The position numbers and the translations under genes are program-made. From assembly GCA_007751255.1 (NCBI GenBank), contig CP036296.1, positions 4,402,001 through 4,466,000 of the forward strand: a DNA stretch of 64,000 nt, in the 5' to 3' direction. The stretch comes from Engelhardtia mirabilis (GTDB taxonomy: Bacteria > Planctomycetota > UBA1135 > GCA-002686595). The notes beneath the pieces are model-generated. The model was given only the letters and a program-made list of their open reading frames with translations. It was not told the DNA's origin and did not search any database. Position 1 is the first letter of the stretch, and every line of letters begins with the position of its first letter. This document shows, one piece after another, positions 37,399 through 45,571 of this stretch.

Positions 37399-37434
37399 GC
37401 GACCCCCGTCGGCCTCACGGCCGCCGGGGGTCGC
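37399..37434. terminator. Strong second hairpin downstream of the propeller lipoprotein
   Basis: GCGACCCCCG + CGGCC pair with GGCCG + CGGGGGTCGC around a TCAC loop: 15 bp with a single T/C mismatch. No U-tract, as for the other hairpins in this window. Confidence 0.6.
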
Positions 37435-37750
37435 GCCTGTTCGGGCGGTGCGCTTCGAAGCGGGATCGGGCCTCTCCGGGCTTCACTCGATGATCGGCCA
37501 GACCTCTGCGCGGTCGGTGCCCCGCGCGTCCCTGGGGATGCCTTGCGCCGCAAGGTCTGGTGTTGCGGGCGGCCGACGCTCGACAGCGAGTTCCCTCTGC
37601 GGGACAGGCAGGACCCACGCTCGCGCGTGGCCACTGGACGTGGTCCGTTCGATCGGGCGGTCGTGGTCGTTAACTCCCTTTCGAGTCGTGCGTGGTCGCA
37701 CCGCCCTCGACTCGAGCCCCGGCACGCCTGGCCCCGGGCCTCGCCACTTC

Positions 37751-37773
37751 CAGGCGTCGCAATTGCGAGCCTG
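37751..37773. promoter_or_regulatory. Extended palindrome upstream of the PKD lipoprotein (operator candidate)
   Basis: CAGGC-G-TCGCAA followed by TTGCGA-GCCTG: two 11-bp half-sites with one extra G and no loop, centred on a perfect 12-bp palindrome (37757-37768). The lack of a loop makes an RNA hairpin unlikely and a dimeric repressor/activator site plausible. It lies 26 bp before the start codon. Confidence 0.4.
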
Positions 37774-37788
37774 ACCCAGCCCCCCGAC

Positions 37789-37794
37789 GGAGGA
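37789..37794 (+). promoter_or_regulatory. Consensus Shine-Dalgarno GGAGGA deciding the start at 37800
   Basis: GGAGGA with a 5-nt spacer to ATG 37800. One of the few strong ribosome sites in the window; it excludes the upstream in-frame ATG. Confidence 0.75.
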
Positions 37795-37799
37795 AACCC

Positions 37800-39800
37800 A
37801 TGTCGAAGACATCCCAGCTCGCCTGCCGCTTCGCGAGCGTCGCCCTACTCCTGGTCACCTGCGCCTGCAGCACCGCGCGCATGTCGATTCGCATCGAGCC
37901 GCCTGGCGTCGGCATGGCCGACGTCACCGTCGACAGCAAGCGCGCCAAGCAGCTCGAGCAGGGCGAGTACGAGGCCCGCGTGTCGGTCGGCAAGGACGAG
38001 GTCCGGACCGTGGCCGTGGTGGCCAAGTCCGAGCAGGGCGTGCGCGAGGAGGTCACCGCCGAGGTCTCGAAGGACGGTGTGAACCGGGTCACGATCACCA
38101 TGCCCGCGCGCGTCGAGATCCGCGTGGAGAGCGGCTCCGTGCGGGACTTGATCGTCGATGGCCAGCCGGTGCGCGACTTGAAGCTCCCCTATGCAGCCAA
38201 CGTCCCCGTTTCCGCCTCGGGCCGCGAGGTCGTGGTCGAGGCCACCGGCGCGAGCGGCCTGCGCACCCGCGAGAGCGTCAGGTTGGTCCCCGGCCAGAGT
38301 GAGAACATAGGCCTCGAGCTCGAGCTGGCGGCGCGCCTGAAGACCGACCGACGGGACCTGTCCTTCGGCGACGAGGTCGTGTTCGACGCCTCCGAGTCGT
38401 CGCCCAAGGGCGCGATCAAGGAGTACGAGTGGTCGTTCGGCGACGGCACTCCGCCCCAGCGCACGACGGAGGCGATCGTGCGGCACACCTACGACTACAA
38501 GCGTGAGTTCGCGGATCCCCAGAGCTTCGGTGTGACCCTTCGTGTCGTCGCCGACGACGGCAGCACGAGCCAGACCAACGACACCCTCGAGGCCGTCCTG
38601 CACCGAGAGCCCTTGCAGGTGGCGGTCGAGACCTACCCCGCGGCGCGCGAGCTGCTGCGCGTGCAGGCACCGATCCAGTTCCGACTGGTCCCCAAGGCCG
38701 GCTTCCACCCGCGCGACGTCCGCGACGTGGTGCTGTCCTTCGGCGACGGGACCTCCACCGCCACCGATCCCGCGCAAGAGGGGGTCACGATCGACTTCGA
38801 CGGTGACCAGCCGCGCTCGATCCTGGTGGAGCACACCTACCAGGCCCCGGGTCGTTACGAGCTCGAGCTCTCCTATGGCCACGCCACCCTCGGCTTGGAG
38901 GGTCCCTACCAGGCACAGCTCGAGACCCCGGGGTCGAAGCGCTCCACCGAGCTGGCCGTGACGATCCTGCCCCGCTACCTGAGCACCGAGGAGCTGCGGG
39001 GCCTGGCCTGGCAGGACGCCTACTCCAAGCTGCGCGGGGTCCTGGACCAGATCGAGCCGGAGAACGCCTCCGAGCCGGGACAGCTCCGCATCGCGCTGAC
39101 GTCCTTGGAGCAGGCCAACTACGAGTCCGACCTGGCCTTCAAGGCCGTCCTCGAGCGACTGACGGAGCTGATGGTCGCCGACGGACGCAACGTCCTCGAG
39201 CGCTCGTCGGCCGTCATGGCGCGGCTCGCGCCGGAGTCCGTGATCGACATCAGTCGACGCACCTCCGAAGGCGTGACCGCCAAGCGCGACTACCAACCCC
39301 ACCTCGAGTACGGCTTGGTCACCGGCGGGGGCGAGCGGGGTCAGCCGCTCGAGTACGGCATTCGGATCGAGGGCACGGACGATCGCCTGGTGCACCAGCA
39401 GGTGGCCGACACGGCGGCGGGTGAGTCCACCCGGCAGCAGGAGGCTTCGCTGCGTACAGGGGGTGATCGCGGCGGGGCGAACCTGAAACGGACCAGCGAG
39501 GACCTGGAGGCGACGGTGCGCGAGGCCGCGCTGACCATGGCGCGTCGGGACCTGCCGGTCCTGGTGGCGCGTTTCGAGACGGCCGACGTGCTCGTGGCCG
39601 TTCGAGCCCAGGAGCCGCCGGAGGAGTGGATCCCGGAGTTCCGCTTCAGCGACGCCCTCGGCGAGTCCCTGGCCCAGGAGCGTGTGCGCGTCGAGCTCGA
39701 CGTGCGCCTGCTCGATCGCGGTGGACGGATCCTCGACGTCAGGCAGATCGAGGGTCAGGCCAGCCAGTTGATGCCCCAGCGACTGGCTGCGCAGCCCTGA
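37800..39800 (+). CDS. Exported (probable lipo-) protein with two PKD domains
   Basis: 666 residues. N-terminal signal with a cysteine-rich lipobox-like end ('ASVALLLVTCACSTA'). Residues ~27-175 form PEGA-like beta modules. First PKD domain ~180-275 ('VVFDASESS...YEWSFGDGTPPQRTTE...RHTYDY'), second ~285-395 ('VVLSFGDGTSTATDP...VEHTYQAPGRYELELSYG'). The C-terminal ~260 residues are helical then beta ('YSKLRGVLDQIEPEN', 'EFRFSDALGESLAQERVRVELDVRLLDRGGRILDVRQIEG') and unassigned. PKD domains mediate protein-protein or protein-carbohydrate contacts outside the cell. No partner gene is evident. Confidence 0.78.
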   Translation: MSKTSQLACRFASVALLLVTCACSTARMSIRIEPPGVGMADVTVDSKRAKQLEQGEYEARVSVGKDEVRTVAVVAKSEQGVREEVTAEVSKDGVNRVTITMPARVEIRVESGSVRDLIVDGQPVRDLKLPYAANVPVSASGREVVVEATGASGLRTRESVRLVPGQSENIGLELELAARLKTDRRDLSFGDEVVFDASESSPKGAIKEYEWSFGDGTPPQRTTEAIVRHTYDYKREFADPQSFGVTLRVVADDGSTSQTNDTLEAVLHREPLQVAVETYPAARELLRVQAPIQFRLVPKAGFHPRDVRDVVLSFGDGTSTATDPAQEGVTIDFDGDQPRSILVEHTYQAPGRYELELSYGHATLGLEGPYQAQLETPGSKRSTELAVTILPRYLSTEELRGLAWQDAYSKLRGVLDQIEPENASEPGQLRIALTSLEQANYESDLAFKAVLERLTELMVADGRNVLERSSAVMARLAPESVIDISRRTSEGVTAKRDYQPHLEYGLVTGGGERGQPLEYGIRIEGTDDRLVHQQVADTAAGESTRQQEASLRTGGDRGGANLKRTSEDLEATVREAALTMARRDLPVLVARFETADVLVAVRAQEPPEEWIPEFRFSDALGESLAQERVRVELDVRLLDRGGRILDVRQIEGQASQLMPQRLAAQP

Positions 39801-39847
39801 TCCCGACCCGGAGCGGGCGGGTCCCCGTGACCCGCTCGCCCTGCGGC

Positions 39848-40885
39848 TCAGTCCGCGTCGCGCACCAGGCGGAAGGTGTGGGTCGTCGCGCCGCGCACTC
39901 GCTCCGCGGTGGCGGACCCCGCCTCGAGGCGGGCGGCGCGGGCGAAGATCCCCGTGGGCGCGTCGTCGCACCAAGCGAGGTCCGTGGGCTCGTGCGCCAC
40001 GGCGCCCCCCTCGATCAACTCGGCCAGCTCCCGCAGCTCGCCCAGGTCGGGGAGGCGCCAGGCCGACGCGCCGGACGGCAGATCGATGTTGGCTCGCCTC
40101 AGCACGGACGCCGCGTCCTCGAAGGTGCCCCGATCCGGTTCCGCCCGCCACTCACGTCCGCGGTACCGGACGTTGCCGGTCGCCGTCCGAGTCCAGCCTG
40201 GCGTCTGCGCCCGCCCAACCTCTTCGGCCAGGCCCGCATCGCTCGTGGACGGGGGCATGTCCTGCCCGCCTGCAGGCAGGGACTCGGTGGGCTCGATCGC
40301 CGGGGTGGCCCCCACCGGGTCTGCCCCGCCGAGCGCGTCGAAGAGCAGGTACAGGGGACCGAGCGCCACCGCCAGGGCGAGCAGGATCACAGGGGCGCGG
40401 GCCAGCCGGCGCCGCTCCCCCGCCGCTTGCGCGGGCCGCTGCGCTGCCTCGACCCGCCGGGCGGGGGCCGGCACCGAGACCTCGCGCTCCAGTAGGAGCC
40501 CCACGCTGCGAACCAGCTCCACCAGGTGAGGCTCGAGGGGCGCGCTCGTCGCATCCAGCCAGTGGTGCTTGCTGATGAAGTACTCGAGCAGCTTGGACGG
40601 CCGGACGTCCTCGACGCGCAGGGTCACGATCGGCAGCTCGCCGGAACCGGCCCGTTCGACTTCGCGGTGAACTTGCTTCGAGCCATTGCTGGCGTCGGAG
40701 AGCACCAGCACCAGGACCTTGGCGGCGCCGAGGGCATCGATGATGGAGGCGCTCCAATCGGCGCCGGCGAGGATGTCCCGCGGCGCCATCCAACACACGA
40801 TCCCGGCCGCCTCGAGCTGCTCGCAGACGCGATCGGCAATCCGGCGGTCCACGTTCGAGTAGCTGATGAAGACTTGGTGCGTCAT
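39848..40885 (-). CDS. TIR domain - transmembrane - DUF1566 (Lcl C-terminal) protein
   Basis: 345 residues from ATG 40885, directly before 'HQVFISYSNVDRRIADRVCEQL'. Residues 3-~135 are a bacterial TIR domain: 'ISYSNVDR' box 1, 'GIVCWMAPRDILAGADWSASIIDAL' and 'VLVLSDASNGSKQVHREVERA' with the conserved Glu region. Residues ~163-182 ('APVILLALAVALGPLYLLF') are a membrane segment. Residues ~235-345 match the Lcl/DUF1566 fold ('YRGREW...SAWRLPDLGELRELAELI...RVRGATTHTFRLVRD'). So a cytosolic TIR is tied to an exported ligand-like domain. It starts 20 bp after the stop of the HTTM carboxylase gene and is probably co-transcribed with it. Confidence 0.82.
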   Translation of the reverse strand: MTHQVFISYSNVDRRIADRVCEQLEAAGIVCWMAPRDILAGADWSASIIDALGAAKVLVLVLSDASNGSKQVHREVERAGSGELPIVTLRVEDVRPSKLLEYFISKHHWLDATSAPLEPHLVELVRSVGLLLEREVSVPAPARRVEAAQRPAQAAGERRRLARAPVILLALAVALGPLYLLFDALGGADPVGATPAIEPTESLPAGGQDMPPSTSDAGLAEEVGRAQTPGWTRTATGNVRYRGREWRAEPDRGTFEDAASVLRRANIDLPSGASAWRLPDLGELRELAELIEGGAVAHEPTDLAWCDDAPTGIFARAARLEAGSATAERVRGATTHTFRLVRDAD

Positions 40886-40905
40886 GGCGATCCGTGGCAC
40901 CCCGC

Positions 40906-42333
40906 TCATTCCCCAGGCAAGGGGCGGTCCAGGGGCATGATCCACTCGGCCGGCGCGAGACTGCGGGGCTGGGCGACCAGGTCGACCTCGGGATCGATCA
41001 GGAGCTGCGGCTCGCGGCCGTTGAGGGACACCAGGGCCTCGACGCGGATCTCCACCTCGCCCAGGCCCTCCTCAAGCATGCGCTGGGCGGTGATCAGCGC
41101 GAACTGGTGGGCCAGGTCGGGCCACTGGCCAACCTTCTCCCGTTGGCGGGTGCTCAGGGTCGAGCCCTGGTCGACGACCCATTCGCGACCCGTTGCCGGG
41201 TCGGTGGCGAGGAAGCGCGTCGACACCGTGTCCTTGTCGCGCAGCTTCATGCGCCAGGAGAAGCAGTGACCCTCTTCGGTCCAGTTGACGTTGCCCGGGT
41301 ACAGCCAGTGGCGCAGGGGAACCGCGAGTTGCACGACGAACCACAGGGCCAGGAAGCCAGTGAGCCAGCGCCCCACCCGCGGCGCGCCGACGCCCGCTGC
41401 AGCGCCGCGGTGGCTCGGGCTCCGTGAAGGCCCCAGAGGCGGAAAGAGCAGGCACAGGCGGCGCGGCCAGTCGGGCGACAGGAGCAGCGTCGTGGCCCCC
41501 AGCATCAACACGGGGAAGATGCCGATGTCGAAGAGCCACTTGTTGGTGACGTGGAAGAACACCGAGAGCAGGACCGCGAGCAGTCGCGTGCGTCGCCAAA
41601 GCAGCAGGGGCACGACGGTCAGGTCGAACAGGAAGCCACCCCAAGCGAAGACCGGAACGGCGATCGACTGACCGAGGAGCGGTCCGATCAACGGAAGCTC
41701 GTCGCGGGCACGGAGCCAGGCCCCCATCGGCGCGCCGCGCAGCCAGTCGCCGTTCAGCTTGGCCAGGGCGGCGTGCAGGTACACCACCGCGATCTGCCCG
41801 CGCAGGAGCCACAGGCTCCAGGCCGGCACGGTCTCCGAACGCAGGCCCGGCCTGCGCAGGGCGTCCAGGGACGCTCCCCGATGGGCCGGAACCAGCGCCA
41901 TCAGGAAGCACAGGATCAGCGTCAGGTATAGGTGGTTCAGGTAGCGCGTCTTGTCGAGCAGGAACCAGTAGGCAAAGCCGACGAAGAGCAACGCCGAGCA
42001 GAGGCGATAGCGGTAGCCGACTGCGACGCCGAGGGCCAAGAGCCCCACCACGGCGAAGTGCACGTACATCCAATCGCCCGGCCAGGCCTGGACCCAGCCG
42101 AAGCCGAGGTACTTGAAGTGCACCTCGCGCGCGATGTAGTAGGTCCGGATCCAGCCGTTGTCGAAGAAGCGCCAGACCTCCCAGAAGAGCACGGCGCCGA
42201 ACAGAACGCGGAAGACGGCCAGGGAGGCCACATCGACCGGAGTGGCAAGCGCTCCGCGGAGGCGGTCGAACCGGCTCGCAGTACGACTGTCGTCGTGCGC
42301 GCCGCTCCGGGTGGTCGGTTCGGGGTTGGGCAT
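40906..42333 (-). CDS. HTTM / vitamin K-dependent gamma-carboxylase-like membrane protein
   Basis: 475 residues from ATG 42333. About eight membrane segments in the first ~340 residues with the HTTM pattern: 'VDVASLAVFRVLFGAVLFWEVWRFF', 'YLGFGWVQAWPGDWMY', 'VVYLHAALAKLNGDWLRGAPM' (the K-x3-DWL-x-G region that holds the VKGC catalytic Lys in animals) and 'SVFFHVTNKWLFDIGIFPVLML'. The C-terminal ~140 residues ('MKLRDKDTVSTRFLATDPATGREW') are the lumenal/periplasmic beta part. Bacterial members occur with unknown substrates. First gene of a two-gene unit with the TIR protein. Confidence 0.82.
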   Translation of the reverse strand: MPNPEPTTRSGAHDDSRTASRFDRLRGALATPVDVASLAVFRVLFGAVLFWEVWRFFDNGWIRTYYIAREVHFKYLGFGWVQAWPGDWMYVHFAVVGLLALGVAVGYRYRLCSALLFVGFAYWFLLDKTRYLNHLYLTLILCFLMALVPAHRGASLDALRRPGLRSETVPAWSLWLLRGQIAVVYLHAALAKLNGDWLRGAPMGAWLRARDELPLIGPLLGQSIAVPVFAWGGFLFDLTVVPLLLWRRTRLLAVLLSVFFHVTNKWLFDIGIFPVLMLGATTLLLSPDWPRRLCLLFPPLGPSRSPSHRGAAAGVGAPRVGRWLTGFLALWFVVQLAVPLRHWLYPGNVNWTEEGHCFSWRMKLRDKDTVSTRFLATDPATGREWVVDQGSTLSTRQREKVGQWPDLAHQFALITAQRMLEEGLGEVEIRVEALVSLNGREPQLLIDPEVDLVAQPRSLAPAEWIMPLDRPLPGE

Positions 42334-42526
42334 CGCTCGGAGCAATGGACCGGCGCATGGCGGTCCGAGAAGGCTGCGAGCTTCGGTTCGAATCCGCCTT
42401 CCGTCAACGGTCACCCTCGCGACCGGTGGCGATGGGCGGATCGCCCCTGAACGGCCAGACGCCCGGCCCCCATCGCTGGGTGCCGGGCGCCTGGCGCTCG
42501 CTGGGCCCCCGAGGGGACCCGCTCGA

Positions 42527-44386
42527 TCACTCCGCTCCGGAGCCGACAGTCTTGGGCGCGCGCGGATCCTTGCTGAGCGAGCGCGGATCGGTCGTCGGCT
42601 TCTGCTTCGGACGCAGGGCCGGGTTCACGTGCAGGCCGTTGGGCTCGTAGATCTGGAAGCCGAAGCCGCTCCAGTAGTCCTTGGCGAACAGCACCGGGTG
42701 GGTCGTCGCGTACTCCACGTACTTGTCGACCTCCGCGTTGGTCAGACCCGTGGTCCGGGTGTACTCCACGTCGGAGAAGGCCTTGCGACCGTGGCGGTCG
42801 TGGACCTGGATGTCGGCGATGCCGTAGCGCTCGGGCTTGAGCGTCATCGGCGAGCCCATGGTGAGCTCGAAGGAGGCCAACTGGACCGTCTTGTAGAGGT
42901 CCGTGTTGTCGAGCAGGAAGTTGATGTTCTCTTCCATCTCTTCCTTCGTCTCGCCGGGGGTGCCGAGGATCATGAACAGGTGCACGTTGAGGCCGACTTC
43001 CTTGGCGTCACGCAGCACACGCCAGACGATCGGGATCTCGACGCCCTTCTTGATGATGTCCTGGACTCCCGGGGAGATCGACTCGAGGCCGAAGAGCAGC
43101 ACGTGGCAGCCGGCCCCGTGCATCATCTCCAGGTACTCCTTCGTCATGCACTCCTCGAAGCGGATCATGCCCGACCAGTTGATGTCGAGCCCCTCCTCGT
43201 GGACCAGCTCGCAGAAGTCCTCGATCGTGGGAGGGTAGATCGACTCGTCGGCGAAGAAGAAGTGACGGACGTTGTACTTGGCCTGCAGCGTCTTCACGTC
43301 GTCGATCAGCTTGACCGCGCTGCGATCCCGCATGGCGCCGACACCCAGGGACCAGAAGTGCGCGCAGAAGGTGCACTTGGCCCAGTAGCAACCGCGGTTG
43401 CCCATGATCGGCAGGCGCACCGGCCGGTCGAGGTAGTGGTCCAGGGGCAGGTCGTCGTAGTCGGGCGCGGCGAAGACGTTGATGTCCCGCACGCGGTCGC
43501 GCTTGTGCTCGACCCGCACGCCGTCCTTCATGTAGATCAGGTTCGGCGCGTCCTCGAGCTCGCCCTTGCCCTCGAAGTGCAGCAGCAGGCGGTGCAGCGC
43601 GTCCTCGCCCTCGTAGCGCACCGTGTAGTCGAACTTGGCCAGGATCTCGTCCTCGAGCCACTCCGAGTCGTAGGTCTCGGAGATGTAGCTACCGCCCAGG
43701 ATCAGCTTGGCGCGCACGTTGTGCTTGCGCAGCACCTCGGCCAGGATGATCGCGGTGTCGTACTGCCGCTGCACCGACACCGAGATGCCGACCACGTCGT
43801 AGTTGCCGTCCTTGACCATCGGCACGACGTAGTCCTCGTAGTAGGACTCAAGCGCCTTGTGGCCGAGGTTCAAGTAGTCGTTGAACAGGTAGCCCAGTCG
43901 CAGGTGGAGCTTCCAGAAGACGTTCTTCTCGCGGAGGCTGAAGAACTTGGGGTACGACTGATACGGGTAGTACCAGATCGCCATCATCTTCAGGATTCCC
44001 TGGGCCGTCCGCCGGTAGCGGATCTTGCCGTCCTCGGGGAACTGCTCGTTAACCGGCGTGTCGCGGCGGAACTTCTCGAAGAAGGCCAGGTCGCGCAGCT
44101 CCCAGCGGGTCATCAGCCACATGGCCGGGAGCCCGAAGAGGTGCAGGAAGAGGCGCTTGTAGAGCGGGCCCGTCTTCGGCGCGTGCTTGATGCCCTCCTT
44201 GAAGAGCCGCGACATGCGCTTGTACCCGTCGGCCTTCTGGGACGCGTAGTAGAGGTCGAGATCCAGGTCTCGCTGGTGGGTGTCGGGGTAGCCGACCTTC
44301 TTCAGGTGGGCGACAAGGGCCGGCACACCCATCCACGGCGCATCGCAAGGAGAGTCACCGGGCGCATGGAGCAGGAGCGTCTTCAT
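42527..44386 (-). CDS. B12-binding domain radical SAM enzyme
   Basis: 619 residues from ATG 44386. N-terminal 'KTLLLHAPGDSPCDAPWMGVPALVAHLKKVGY' and the cobalamin-binding Rossmann part 'YDVVGISVSVQRQYDTAIILAEVLRK...LILGGSYI' (~205-250). Radical SAM core from ~345: 'GNRGCYWAKCTFCAHF' with the C-x4-C-x2-C cluster seen in many B12-radical SAM enzymes, then 'FFFADESIYPP', 'WSGMIRFEECMT', 'LLFGLESISPGVQDIIKKG' and 'LFMILGTPGETKEEMEENI'. Such enzymes methylate or rearrange unactivated carbons (hopanoids, cofactors, natural products). No biosynthetic neighbour defines the substrate. The long insert ~60-200 between the two domains is unusual. Confidence 0.85.
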   Translation of the reverse strand: MKTLLLHAPGDSPCDAPWMGVPALVAHLKKVGYPDTHQRDLDLDLYYASQKADGYKRMSRLFKEGIKHAPKTGPLYKRLFLHLFGLPAMWLMTRWELRDLAFFEKFRRDTPVNEQFPEDGKIRYRRTAQGILKMMAIWYYPYQSYPKFFSLREKNVFWKLHLRLGYLFNDYLNLGHKALESYYEDYVVPMVKDGNYDVVGISVSVQRQYDTAIILAEVLRKHNVRAKLILGGSYISETYDSEWLEDEILAKFDYTVRYEGEDALHRLLLHFEGKGELEDAPNLIYMKDGVRVEHKRDRVRDINVFAAPDYDDLPLDHYLDRPVRLPIMGNRGCYWAKCTFCAHFWSLGVGAMRDRSAVKLIDDVKTLQAKYNVRHFFFADESIYPPTIEDFCELVHEEGLDINWSGMIRFEECMTKEYLEMMHGAGCHVLLFGLESISPGVQDIIKKGVEIPIVWRVLRDAKEVGLNVHLFMILGTPGETKEEMEENINFLLDNTDLYKTVQLASFELTMGSPMTLKPERYGIADIQVHDRHGRKAFSDVEYTRTTGLTNAEVDKYVEYATTHPVLFAKDYWSGFGFQIYEPNGLHVNPALRPKQKPTTDPRSLSKDPRAPKTVGSGAE

Positions 44387-44811
44387 GTAACAGCGAGCCG
44401 CGCGGGGGCGGTGGTAGAGGGGTCCGAGACGAGGCCGTGCGGGTCCCACCCGGGGGGCCGGTCGTCGGTGGACGATTCTCGATAGGGGGAGGAGCTGGGC
44501 AGATCCCTGGGGGACCCGAAACCATAGCATCCCTCACGTAACCTGGCGATTTTCGCGGCAAGTCCGTCACAGGACCTCGGGGTCGCCCGATCGGCCCGCT
44601 GGCCCCTTCCCGGCCCCTCCAGGACCCGACCGCCACCGCCGGCAGCCCGACGATCGATGCCCTGGTCCAGGCTTGTCGGGGAGCGGCCCTACCGCGCCGG
44701 CTCGAGGACTGCTCCGTCGCGGGTCGAGACCCTGCCCTCGCGTCCTCACGCGCCAGATCGGGCGCCTCAGGGCTACCGGATCGCCGTCGCGCGCCGCTGG
44801 GACCTTCGACG
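44387..44811. other. Intergenic region upstream of the radical SAM gene
   Basis: 425 bp with no supported gene. On the minus strand a GCTATGGT sequence near 44525 could be a -10 for the radical SAM gene with a ~130-nt leader. Nothing else recognised. Confidence 0.35.
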
Positions 44812-45516
44812 TCACTCCCCCGGGTAGGCCAGACTCTCCTCGAGGAAGGCCACGACCTCGAACCAAAGTTCCGAACCCGGCTCGATCACCGGTGGGGCCT
44901 CGCGTCGGCGCGCTTCGCCGAGAGCCTCGTCCAAGCGCCGCACGATCGGAAACTCGTCCAGGTCGAAGGCGAACCGGCGATTCTCCGCCCCCACGAGCCG
45001 ACTGAAGACGAAGTCCGCATCCGTGACCGGGGGCTCCTGCCGGCCCGGAACCAGCACGGTGTAGCGATTCTCCGAGGACATCCGCACCGCAATCGCCTCC
45101 AGGCAACCGCGGCGGGCGTAGCCACAGAAGGGCTCGTCTTGCAACGTCGCCAGGGCCTTCTCGATCTCCTCGTGGGGCGTGGACAGGACTCCCGACTCGA
45201 CCGCGACGGAGCTCGGTGCGACCGCCACGCCTGTCGAGGGAGCGGTCGGAGCCGGCCGCTCGACCCGATCCGATGGCCTCTCCCCGAGGGCCGAGCTGGC
45301 CGGCGACTCGAGTACGAGCTGTCGCCTGGGGCTTGGCGTGGCCGTCGTCCGCTCCCCCTCGTCCTGACTCCGATCGGCGGCCGCCTGGGCCGGACTCCGC
45401 CCGCCGGCCTGCCGCTCGCCACGGTCGACGTTCGCGGTCCCGAGCAGAACTCCGAGGGCCGCGAATGCCAACAGCCCGACGGCACCGATCAGAAACCTAC
45501 GACTGAACCCGATCAC
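44812..45516 (-). CDS. Membrane-anchored protein of unknown function
   Basis: 234 residues, not recognised. 'RRFLIGAVGLLAFAALGVLLG' (~6-26) is an N-terminal membrane anchor; 30-115 is a Ser/Pro/Ala/Glu-rich linker; 115-234 is a small acidic helical domain with two cysteines ('DEPFCGYARRGCLEAI') that could form a disulfide. No catalytic motif. The gene stands alone, 55 bp upstream of nothing on its strand except the convergent-free end of glyQS (the latter reads toward it). Confidence 0.55.
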   Translation of the reverse strand: MIGFSRRFLIGAVGLLAFAALGVLLGTANVDRGERQAGGRSPAQAAADRSQDEGERTTATPSPRRQLVLESPASSALGERPSDRVERPAPTAPSTGVAVAPSSVAVESGVLSTPHEEIEKALATLQDEPFCGYARRGCLEAIAVRMSSENRYTVLVPGRQEPPVTDADFVFSRLVGAENRRFAFDLDEFPIVRRLDEALGEARRREAPPVIEPGSELWFEVVAFLEESLAYPGE

Positions 45517-45571
45517 GAGGGGAGGCTCCCCCCCCCCTCGACAAGGTCAACGGAGCCTGGGAACCGCCCGG

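Larger units (their letters stand above)
37435..37799. other. Leader/intergenic region of the PKD lipoprotein
   Basis: 365 bp with no supported gene. It contains an extended dyad at 37751-37773 and a Shine-Dalgarno GGAGGA at 37789-37794. Confidence 0.4.

Noticed and set aside
42380..42400. T-arm-like GGTTCGAATCC sequence, possible tRNA
   Set aside because: Only three of five T-stem pairs form and there is no acceptor, D or anticodon arm at the right distances. The same happens at 2514-2526 inside the LPS kinase gene.
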